Part shown: positions 50,972 to 58,496 of the stretch, one piece after another
How positions within the stretch are numbered: the stretch's first letter is position 1
Layout: the number at the start of each line of letters is the position of its first letter
From: Martinezella miluonensis
GTDB taxonomy: Bacteria > Pseudomonadota > Alphaproteobacteria > Rhizobiales > Rhizobiaceae
NCBI RefSeq assembly: GCF_900094545.1
Contig: NZ_FMAH01000036.1
Span: 1-64,000 of the forward strand
Direction: 5' to 3'
DNA: 64,000 nucleotides
Notes under the pieces: generated by a model
Database searches by the model: none
Seen by the model: only the letters and a program-made list of their open reading frames with translations
What the model was told of the DNA's origin: nothing
Program-made: the position numbers and the translations under genes

Positions 50972-53632
50972 TTAGCCGGCGAGTGCCGCGGCAATCGCCT
51001 CGATCGCTTCGTCGGCCTTGGCGCCATCCGGGCCGCCGGCCTGAGCCATATCGGGACGGCCGCCGCCGCCCTTGCCACCGAGAGCGGCCGAGGCGATACG
51101 GACGAGATCGACGGCGCTCGCACGGCCGATCAGGTCCTCGGTGACGGCAACGACGGCGCTGGCCTTGCCGTCTTCCGAGACGCCGATCAGCGCGACCACG
51201 CCCGAGCCGAGACCTGCCTTGGCCTCATCCGCCAGACCCTTCAGATCCTTCGGATCGACGCCAGAGATCGCCTTGCCAAGGAACTTGACACCATTGACGT
51301 CGCGCACCGCGTCGGCGGAGCCGCCCTGGCCGCCGCCCATGGCCAGCTTGCGCTTGGCATCGGCCAATTCGCGCTCCAGCTTGCGGCGCTCGTCCATCAG
51401 GGCTTCGACGCGCGAAACGACTTCCGCCGGCTGAACCTTCAGCGTTGAGGCGAGGTTCTTCACGCGTTCATCCTGCTCGGAGAGATAGTCGCGTGCGGAT
51501 TCGCCGGTCACAGCTTCGATGCGGCGCACACCAGCACCGACGGCGCTCTCGCCGAGAATGCGTACGAGACCGATCTGGCCCGTGGCAGACACATGCGTGC
51601 CACCGCAAAGCTCGACGGAATAGGCTTTACCGGCCTTGGCGCCGCGAACACCCTGCCCCATCGACACCACGCGGACTTCATCGCCATACTTCTCGCCGAA
51701 CAGCGCCATCGCGCCTTCCGCGATCGCATCGTCGACGCTCATCAGGCGGGTCGTAACTGGCGAATTCTGCAGAACGATCTCGTTGGCCATATCCTCGACG
51801 ACCTTCAGCTCCTCAGCTGACATCGGCTTCGGATGGGAAACGTCGAAGCGCAGGCGCTCAGGCGCGACCAGCGAACCCTTCTGCGCCACATGCGTTCCCA
51901 GCACTTCACGAAGAGCCTCGTGCAGCAGATGGGTGGCAGAGTGATTGGCGCGCAGGCGCGAGCGCCTGTTGTGATCGACCGTCAGGACGACGGCGTCGCC
52001 GACCTTGATCTTGCCTTCGGAGACTTCCGAGCTGTGAATGAAAAGGCCTTCGCCCTTCTTCTGGGTGTCACCGACGGCGAGCTTGCCGTGGTCGCTCGTA
52101 ATCATGCCGGTATCGCCCATCTGACCACCGGATTCGCCGTAGAACGGCGTCTGGTTGACGACGATTTGCACCTTGTCACCCGCGGAGGCGCTATCGACGG
52201 CGACACCATCCTTGACGATCGCCTGGATGACGCCTTCGGCCGTTTCCGTGTCGTAGCCCAGGAATTCGGTCGCGCCGAACTTTTCCTTGAGCTCGAACCA
52301 GATGGTCTCCGTCGCCTTGTCGCCGGAGCCGGCCCAATGCGAGCGCGCTTCGGCCTTCTGGCGCTCCATGGCATCCGTGAAACTGGAGATATCGACGCCG
52401 ATGCCGCGAGCGCGAAGCGCGTCCTGCGTCAGGTCGAGCGGGAAGCCGTAGGTGTCGTAAAGCTTGAAGGCGGTCTCGCCATCCAGGCTGTCGCCCTTGT
52501 GCAGCGTCGAGGTCGCGTCGTTGAGCAGCGACAGGCCGCGTTCCAGCGTCTTGCGGAAACGGGTCTCTTCGAGCTTCAGCGTCTCGGATGTGAGCGCTTC
52601 GGCACGCACCAGCTCGGGATAGGCACGGCCCATCTGCTGAACCAGCGTCGGCAGCAGCTTCCAGATCAGCGGCTCCTTGGCACCGAGCAGCTGCGCATGG
52701 CGCATGGCGCGGCGCATGATACGGCGCAGAACATAGCCTCGGCCTTCGTTCGACGGCAGCACGCCGTCAGCAACCAGGAAGGCGGAGGAGCGCAGATGGT
52801 CGGCGATCACGCGATGGCTGGCGCGATGCTCACCCTCGGCCTTTACGCCGGTTGCCTCTTCCGAGGCCTCGATCAGCGCGCGGAACAGGTCGATATCGTA
52901 GTTGTCATGCTTGCCCTGCAGAACGGCGGCAACGCGCTCGAGCCCCATACCGGTATCGATCGACGGGCGCGGCAGGTCGATGCGCTGTTCCTTGGTAACC
53001 TGCTCGAACTGCATGAACACGAGGTTCCAGATCTCGATGAAGCGGTCGCCGTCTTCCTCGGGAGAGCCCGGAGGGCCGCCCCAAATGTGATCGCCATGGT
53101 CATAGAAGATCTCGGAACAGGGGCCGCAGGGGCCGGTATCGCCCATCGCCCAGAAATTGTCGCTGGTGGCGATGCGGATGATCTTGTCGTCGGAAAGGCC
53201 GGCGATCTTCTTCCACAGATTATAGGCGTCGTCGTCGGTGTGGTAGACCGTGACCAGCAGGCGCTTGGCATCGAGGCCGAATTCCTTGGTGATCAGGTTC
53301 CAGGCAAGCTCGATCGCACGCTCCTTGAAATAGTCGCCGAAGGAGAAATTGCCGAGCATCTCGAAGAAGGTGTGGTGGCGCGCGGTGTAGCCGACATTAT
53401 CGAGGTCGTTGTGCTTGCCGCCGGCGCGTACGCATTTCTGCGCCGTCGAGGCCGTCGTATAGGGACGCGGCTCCAGGCCGGTAAACACGTTCTTGAACTG
53501 CACCATGCCGGCATTGGTGAACATCAATGTCGGATCGTTGCGCGGTACGAGCGGGCTCGACGGCACGATCTCGTGACCGTTTTTCTTAAAATAGTCGAGG
53601 AAGGTCGACCGGATTTCATTCACACCGCTCAT
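50972..53632 (-). CDS. alaS: Alanyl-tRNA synthetase
   Basis: An 886-residue class II synthetase charging tRNA-Ala. Catalytic core N-terminal (TFLDYFKKNGHEIVPSSPLVPRNDPTLMFTNAGMVQF), editing domain with zinc-like motif HSATHLLH and CGGTH, and a C-terminal domain with a GGGGGRPDMAQAGG glycine-rich stretch typical of AlaRS. ATG 53632 has AAGGG upstream. It is downstream of recA on the same strand, separated by a terminator. Confidence 0.97.
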   Translation of the reverse strand: MSGVNEIRSTFLDYFKKNGHEIVPSSPLVPRNDPTLMFTNAGMVQFKNVFTGLEPRPYTTASTAQKCVRAGGKHNDLDNVGYTARHHTFFEMLGNFSFGDYFKERAIELAWNLITKEFGLDAKRLLVTVYHTDDDAYNLWKKIAGLSDDKIIRIATSDNFWAMGDTGPCGPCSEIFYDHGDHIWGGPPGSPEEDGDRFIEIWNLVFMQFEQVTKEQRIDLPRPSIDTGMGLERVAAVLQGKHDNYDIDLFRALIEASEEATGVKAEGEHRASHRVIADHLRSSAFLVADGVLPSNEGRGYVLRRIMRRAMRHAQLLGAKEPLIWKLLPTLVQQMGRAYPELVRAEALTSETLKLEETRFRKTLERGLSLLNDATSTLHKGDSLDGETAFKLYDTYGFPLDLTQDALRARGIGVDISSFTDAMERQKAEARSHWAGSGDKATETIWFELKEKFGATEFLGYDTETAEGVIQAIVKDGVAVDSASAGDKVQIVVNQTPFYGESGGQMGDTGMITSDHGKLAVGDTQKKGEGLFIHSSEVSEGKIKVGDAVVLTVDHNRRSRLRANHSATHLLHEALREVLGTHVAQKGSLVAPERLRFDVSHPKPMSAEELKVVEDMANEIVLQNSPVTTRLMSVDDAIAEGAMALFGEKYGDEVRVVSMGQGVRGAKAGKAYSVELCGGTHVSATGQIGLVRILGESAVGAGVRRIEAVTGESARDYLSEQDERVKNLASTLKVQPAEVVSRVEALMDERRKLERELADAKRKLAMGGGQGGSADAVRDVNGVKFLGKAISGVDPKDLKGLADEAKAGLGSGVVALIGVSEDGKASAVVAVTEDLIGRASAVDLVRIASAALGGKGGGGRPDMAQAGGPDGAKADEAIEAIAAALAG

Positions 53633-53717
53633 AGGGGGCCCTTCAGTACTGCCGTCAACAACTTGCGTCAAAGTCAGTGGCTTTTATCGTTCGCTCCGGG
53701 CGCTGTCCAGCCGCACG

Positions 53718-53760
53718 AACAAAACCGGCCGCACATCCCTTGGACAATGCGGCCGGTTTC
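53718..53760 (-). terminator. Terminator of recA
   Basis: A perfect 12-bp GC-rich stem (53722-53733 with 53748-53759) lies 45 bases after the recA stop, followed on the minus strand by a T-rich stretch. It separates recA from alaS. Confidence 0.8.
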
Positions 53761-53804
53761 AGCTTTTAGTCTCGTATCAAGCCGGAAATTGCTCCCGGAA
53801 ATCG

Positions 53805-54890
53805 TTACTCGCTCGCATCATCACCATCATCGGCATCCGGACCGCCATTCTGCAGGAAGCGGTCGGCGATCAGACCGGCATTCTGGCGCAGCGACAATTC
53901 GATCTCGCGGGCGAGATCCGGATTGTCGCGCAGGAAGATCTTCGCATTCTCGCGGCCCTGGCCGAGGCGCTGGCTGTTATAGGAGAACCAGGCACCGGAC
54001 TTTTCGACGATGCCGGCCTTGACGCCGAGATCGACCAGCTCGCCCGTCTTAGAAACGCCTTCGCCATACATGATGTCGAACTCGACCTGCTTGAAGGGAG
54101 GTGCCATCTTGTTTTTGACGACCTTGACGCGAGTCTGGTTGCCGATCACTTCTTCGCGCTCCTTGACCGCGCCGATGCGGCGGATATCGAGGCGAACCGA
54201 GGCATAGAACTTCAGCGCATTACCGCCGGTCGTCGTTTCCGGCGAACCGAACATGACGCCGATCTTCATGCGGATCTGGTTGATGAAGATCACCATGGTT
54301 TTGGACTTCGAGATCGAAGCCGTAAGCTTGCGCAACGCCTGGCTCATCAAACGAGCCTGCAGGCCCGGCAGGCTGTCGCCCATCTCGCCCTCGATTTCGG
54401 CTCGCGGCGTCAATGCCGCAACGGAGTCGACGACGAGAACGTCGATGGCACCGGAGCGCACGAGCGTATCGGTGATTTCAAGCGCCTGCTCGCCGGTATC
54501 CGGCTGCGAGATCAACAGGTTCTGCAAATCGACGCCCAGCTTGCGGGCATAGACCGGATCGAGCGCATGTTCCGCGTCCACGAAGGCGCAGATGCCGCCC
54601 TTCTTCTGGGCCTCTGCAATGGTCTGCAGAGCCAGCGTCGTCTTACCCGAGCTTTCCGGCCCGTAGATTTCGATGATGCGTCCCTTCGGCAAGCCGCCAA
54701 TGCCGAGGGCGATATCGAGGCTCAGAGAACCCGTGGAAACCGTTTCGATTTCGACCACGTTCTCGTTAGAACCGAGCTTCATGATCGAGCCCTTGCCGAA
54801 CGACCGCTCAATTTGAGAGAGTGCCGCTTCAAGTGCCTTGCTTTTATCCACCGATTTGTCCTCTACAAGCCGCAAAGAATTCTGAGACAT
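53805..54890 (-). CDS. recA: Recombinase RecA
   Basis: A 361-residue DNA-dependent ATPase for homologous recombination and SOS induction. Walker A is GPESSGKT (residues 77-84). Other landmarks are FVDAEHALDP, LLISQPDTGEQALEI, VVDSVAALTPRAEIEGEMGD and NQIRMKIGVMFGSPETTTGGNALKFYAS. The C-terminal tail is acidic (GGPDADDGDDASE). ATG 54890 has AGGTGG six bases upstream; an upstream in-frame start at 54899 is rejected. A putative LexA box lies 60 bases before the start. Confidence 0.98.
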   Translation of the reverse strand: MSQNSLRLVEDKSVDKSKALEAALSQIERSFGKGSIMKLGSNENVVEIETVSTGSLSLDIALGIGGLPKGRIIEIYGPESSGKTTLALQTIAEAQKKGGICAFVDAEHALDPVYARKLGVDLQNLLISQPDTGEQALEITDTLVRSGAIDVLVVDSVAALTPRAEIEGEMGDSLPGLQARLMSQALRKLTASISKSKTMVIFINQIRMKIGVMFGSPETTTGGNALKFYASVRLDIRRIGAVKEREEVIGNQTRVKVVKNKMAPPFKQVEFDIMYGEGVSKTGELVDLGVKAGIVEKSGAWFSYNSQRLGQGRENAKIFLRDNPDLAREIELSLRQNAGLIADRFLQNGGPDADDGDDASE

Positions 54891-54949
54891 TCGATCCACC
54901 TTTAGGTTATTGAAGCCGCTCTAGCAATGTCGCCGCTGATGAGAATTCT

Positions 54950-54964
54950 GTACTCTATTTGTTC
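54950..54964 (-). promoter_or_regulatory. Putative LexA (SOS) box of recA
   Basis: Bases 54950-54964 read GTAC-N7-GTTC, matching the alphaproteobacterial LexA consensus GTTC-N7-GTTC except for one base in the first half-site. It is about 60 bases upstream of the recA start codon, a normal position. No second copy is visible nearby. Confidence 0.5.
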
Positions 54965-55130
54965 TCTTATCGCAAGAGCACAACAAGCGATTGAAAGAAA
55001 AAGGTAAAATGAATTTCGTTCTACTTTTGTTTTCTCCTTTCTTACCAGATACTTACATATCCGGAACCATAGGTTCCATCATGTCGACTGGCGGCTCGAT
55101 TCGCTTTTTTTGATTGCTGAGGAAAACCAT

Positions 55131-56075
55131 ATGGCGAAGAAGATTCTCGTTCTCGGCGGCGCTCATGTCGATCGGCGCGGCCGCATCTTCGGCGAGACGG
55201 CGCCGGGCGCCAGCAATCCGGGAGCCTGGTTCGAAGAACCCGGCGGCGGCGGCTTCAATGCGGCCCGCAATCTCGCCCGCCTCGGCTTCGAAGTCCGGAT
55301 GATCTCGCCGCGCGGCGGCGACCCCTCGGGCGAGATGGTCGCGGAGGCTGCCAGCCATGCCGGCATCGATGACAGGCCTTTTGTTTTCCTCGACCGCAAA
55401 ACGCCGAGCTACACCGCGATCCTCGAACATGACGGTAACCTGGTCATCGCCCTTGCGGATATGGAACTCTACAAGCTGTTCAGCCCACGCCGTCTGGCGA
55501 TTCGCGCCGTTCGCGAAGCTTTTGACGAGGCCGACCTCGTTCTCTGCGACGCCAATCTGCCGGCCGAGACTTTGGCGACGATTGCGACAAAAGCCTTCCT
55601 CTGCGGCAAGCCCGTCGCCGCCATCGCAATCTCACCGGCAAAGGTCGTGCGTTTGAAGCCAAGCCTCCCGGGCATCGACTATCTGTTCCTCAACGAGGCG
55701 GAGGCAGCCGCACTGACCGAAAACCGCCCGGAAGACCCGCGCGAATGGGTGGAAGCGTTGCGTGCCCTCGGCCTGCGCAATGGGGTAATCACCCGCGGCA
55801 AGCGCGCGCTGGTCGCTTTCTCCCATGACGCAGTGATCAGCCTGCAGCCGCCCATCGTCGATAATGTCGCCGATGTCACCGGAGCGGGCGATTCACTTGC
55901 TTCGGGCGTACTCTCGGCCCTGCTTGCCGGCCACGATCTCGGCGAAGCCGTCCGCCATGGCGCAGCCGCCGCGGCGATCACTGTGCAGTCGCCCTTTGCG
56001 ACTGCAGAAAATCTCTCCCCCGAGCTGCTAAAGACGACCTTGGCCCTTGTTCCCAAGGCCGAAATTCTGTCATGA
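55131..56075 (+). CDS. psuK: PfkB-family kinase, probable pseudouridine kinase
   Basis: A 314-residue ribokinase-type sugar kinase: GGAHVDRRGRIFGE start, GGGGFNAARNLARLG for substrate binding and DVTGAGDSLASGVL, the catalytic Asp/anion-hole motif. It is directly upstream of a pseudouridine-5'-phosphate glycosidase gene, so pseudouridine is the likeliest substrate. ATG 55131 has GAGGA upstream. The last bases abut the psuG leader, with 46 bases between stop and start. Confidence 0.85.
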   Translation: MAKKILVLGGAHVDRRGRIFGETAPGASNPGAWFEEPGGGGFNAARNLARLGFEVRMISPRGGDPSGEMVAEAASHAGIDDRPFVFLDRKTPSYTAILEHDGNLVIALADMELYKLFSPRRLAIRAVREAFDEADLVLCDANLPAETLATIATKAFLCGKPVAAIAISPAKVVRLKPSLPGIDYLFLNEAEAAALTENRPEDPREWVEALRALGLRNGVITRGKRALVAFSHDAVISLQPPIVDNVADVTGAGDSLASGVLSALLAGHDLGEAVRHGAAAAAITVQSPFATAENLSPELLKTTLALVPKAEILS

Positions 56076-56121
56076 AGCCTCTTCAAAACGCCTAAATTGT
56101 TTCAGTGAATTGGAAACGACA

Positions 56122-57048
56122 ATGACTCAGCCTATCTCGCCACTGCTTCCGATCTCCTATTCGAAGGAAGTTGCCGCCGCCAAGCTGCGCGGCGCGCCGC
56201 TTGTCGCCCTGGAATCGACCATCATCACCCATGGCATGCCCTACCCAGGCAATATCGAGATGGCTCGCAGCGTCGAGGCGATCATCCGGCAGGAAGGCGC
56301 GGTGCCGGCGACCATCGCCGTCATTCACGGCACCCTGCATATCGGTCTTGAGCCGGAAGAGCTGGAAGCCCTTGCCAAGACGGAGGGTGCAATGAAAGTT
56401 TCGCGCGCTGACCTCGCTTTTGCGATCGCCGAGCGCCGCACCGGCGCAACCACCGTCGCCGCCACCATGATCGCCGCAGCCCGCGCTGGCATCAAGGTCT
56501 TCGCCACCGGCGGCATCGGCGGCGTGCATCGCGGCGCAGAAGAGAGCTTCGATATTTCTGCCGATCTTGAAGAGCTGTCCCGCACCGGCGTCATCGTCGT
56601 CTGCGCCGGCGCCAAGGCGATCCTCGATATTCCGAAGACGCTCGAAGTGCTGGAAACCCGCGGCGTTCCGGTCGTGACTTACGACAGCACCGAATTCCCG
56701 GCCTTCTGGTCGCGCTCTTCCGGTCTGGCGAGCCCGCTGACGCTGAATAGCCCGGCCGCTATCGCCAACTTCCAGATGACGCGCGAACAGCTCGGCATCG
56801 ATGGCGGCATGCTGATCGCCAATCCTGTTCCTGAAGCCGACGAAATCCCGCGCGAGGAAATGGAAATCTATATCGAGCGGGCCATCGACAGCGCCGAGCG
56901 CGACGAAGTCTCCGGCAAGGCTGTTACGCCCTATCTGCTCAGCACCATCTTCGACATCACCGAAGGCCGCAGCCTCAAGACCAACATTGCGCTCGTTGAA
57001 AACAATGCGCGCCTTGCCGCCGAAATCGCCGTCGCTCTGGCGGAATAA
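56122..57048 (+). CDS. psuG: Pseudouridine-5'-phosphate glycosidase
   Basis: A 308-residue enzyme that cuts pseudouridine phosphate to uracil and ribose-5-phosphate. Motifs: ALESTIITHGMPYPGN, GTTVAATMIAAARAGIKVFATGGIGGVHRG, VCAGAKAILDIPKTLE and VVTYDSTEFPAFW. Mn-dependent in characterised members. With psuK it forms a two-gene salvage operon for pseudouridine from RNA turnover. A strong terminator follows. Confidence 0.95.
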   Translation: MTQPISPLLPISYSKEVAAAKLRGAPLVALESTIITHGMPYPGNIEMARSVEAIIRQEGAVPATIAVIHGTLHIGLEPEELEALAKTEGAMKVSRADLAFAIAERRTGATTVAATMIAAARAGIKVFATGGIGGVHRGAEESFDISADLEELSRTGVIVVCAGAKAILDIPKTLEVLETRGVPVVTYDSTEFPAFWSRSSGLASPLTLNSPAAIANFQMTREQLGIDGGMLIANPVPEADEIPREEMEIYIERAIDSAERDEVSGKAVTPYLLSTIFDITEGRSLKTNIALVENNARLAAEIAVALAE

Positions 57049-57070
57049 TCAGAGCTATCACGCTATCGCG

Positions 57071-57110
57071 CGGCCTGTCGTTTCACCGAAACGGCAGGCC
57101 GTTTTCTTTT
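57071..57110 (+). terminator. Terminator of psuK-psuG
   Basis: A 14-bp stem with one G-T pair (57071-57084 with 57088-57101) is followed by a T-rich run. A second small hairpin (57122-57127 with 57133-57138) lies in front of the convergent trpS end. Confidence 0.85.
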
Positions 57111-57150
57111 GCGATTCCGGGAAGGGGTAATTCCCCTTTCCAGGGGTAGC

Positions 57151-58170
57151 TCAGGCCAAGGTAAACAGGCCCAGTGCAGATCGCAGTTCCACAAGCGTCG
57201 CCTCAGTCGTCTCTCTCGCCTTTCTCGTACCCTCGCGTACGATCCCCATGACATAGTCCGGCTCGGCAGCGTAGCGCGCACGGCGCTCGCGGATCGGAGC
57301 GAGCAGTGCCTGAAGGATGTCTTCAAGATGCCTCTTCAGAGTGACATCGCCGAGCCCGCCGCGACGATAATGCGCCTTCATATCATCGACCAATTGTCGA
57401 TCATCGCAAAAGGCATCCAGATAGGTGAAGACGACGTTTCCCTCGACCTTGCCGGGGTCACTGACGCGCAGGTGACCCGGATCGGTATACATGCGCCGCA
57501 CCGCATCTCTGATATCGTCGGGCGAGGCCGAAAGCGGGATGGCGTTGCCCTGGGATTTGCTCATCTTCGCCTTGCCGTCGACACCGGGCAAGCGCCCCAC
57601 CTTTGGCACCATGGCCGCAGCCTCGACGAGAACATCGCGCCCGATCTGTCGATTGAGACGACGAACGATCTCATTGGTCTGCTCGATCAAGGGAGTTTGA
57701 TCCTCGCCGACGGGAACGACCGACGCCTTGAAAGCGGTAATATCGGCCGCCTGTGAGACCGGATAGCAAAGAAAGCCAGCCGGCACATCGCGTTCGAAGC
57801 CGCGAAGCTGGATTTCCGTCTTGATCGTCGGATTGCGCTCCAGACGGCTGACCGTGACGAAGTTCAGGTAGAGCAGCGTCAATTCCGCCAGCGCCGGCAA
57901 AGCGGATTGAACGCAGATCGTCGTCAGCGCCGGGTCGATGCCGACGGCGAGATAGTCGATGGCAACCTCGAGAACGTTGCGTCGGACCTTTTCAAGACCA
58001 CCGGCATTGTCGGTCAAGGCCTGGTTATCGGCCAAAAGCAGAAATTGCCGATGGCTGCGCTGAAGCGCAACGCGGCTCTTCAGGGAGCCGACATAATGGC
58101 CAAGATGGAGAGGACCGGTGGTCCGGTCGCCCGTCAGGATAACGGGACGGGTATCGATAGGAGAAAACAT
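57151..58170 (-). CDS. trpS: Tryptophanyl-tRNA synthetase, atypical (Firmicutes-like) form
   Basis: A 339-residue class I synthetase. The HIGH-type motif is PLHLGHYVGSLK and the KMSKS motif is intact. The opening PVILTGDRTTGPLHLGHY, the middle ERNPTIKTEIQLRGF, and GFLCYPVSQAADITAFKA resemble TrpRS of lactic-acid bacteria more than the usual proteobacterial TrpRS, as I remember them. It may be a second trpS; the housekeeping copy would lie outside. ATG 58170 follows GGAG. It converges with psuG. Confidence 0.88.
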   Translation of the reverse strand: MFSPIDTRPVILTGDRTTGPLHLGHYVGSLKSRVALQRSHRQFLLLADNQALTDNAGGLEKVRRNVLEVAIDYLAVGIDPALTTICVQSALPALAELTLLYLNFVTVSRLERNPTIKTEIQLRGFERDVPAGFLCYPVSQAADITAFKASVVPVGEDQTPLIEQTNEIVRRLNRQIGRDVLVEAAAMVPKVGRLPGVDGKAKMSKSQGNAIPLSASPDDIRDAVRRMYTDPGHLRVSDPGKVEGNVVFTYLDAFCDDRQLVDDMKAHYRRGGLGDVTLKRHLEDILQALLAPIRERRARYAAEPDYVMGIVREGTRKARETTEATLVELRSALGLFTLA

Positions 58171-58368
58171 TTCTTTGCTCCGCAAAAGGAGCCGCCGCAA
58201 TCGGGAAGGAAACTGAAATGGCGATGCCTGCCGGATCACGGCGGCAGGGTCGATTTCAACACATGACGACTGCCGCTCCTAGAAGGAGCGCCACCACATT
58301 TGGCAAATGGGCTTGGCAAGGTCGATCATGTACGGTTGATAGCACCTTTGCATTGCAATCGGCAACAT

Positions 58369-58495
58369 CGAGAGGCGAAAATCGCCCCTCACCTAAAGCG
58401 CGTCGCGATCTTTCAGATTCGCCTCTCGCGCTTTAGGTCTTTGATTTTGCGCATGTCGTTGTCGCAAAACCGCTGCACGCTTTTGCGCGACATGC
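58369..58495. repeat. Mosaic rhizobial palindromic repeat, copy B
   Basis: Several nested symmetries: 58369-58379 with 58418-58428; ACCTAAAGCGCG (58391-58402) with 58427-58438, a perfect 12-bp pair; and GCATGTCG (58451-58458) with CGACATGC (58488-58495), with an inner CGCAAAA/TTTTGCG pair. It ends two bases after the cckA stop. The last palindrome, read on the minus strand, shares its core with 46962-47009. Confidence 0.8.
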
Positions 58496-58496
58496 G

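Noticed and set aside
51833..54022. Long plus-strand open frame (729 codons) opposite alaS and recA
   Set aside because: Antisense to two certain genes, crosses the recA terminator, and resembles no protein family.
57119..57142. Second hairpin as a separate repeat element
   Set aside because: Only a six-base stem between two convergent genes; likely a minor terminator for trpS.
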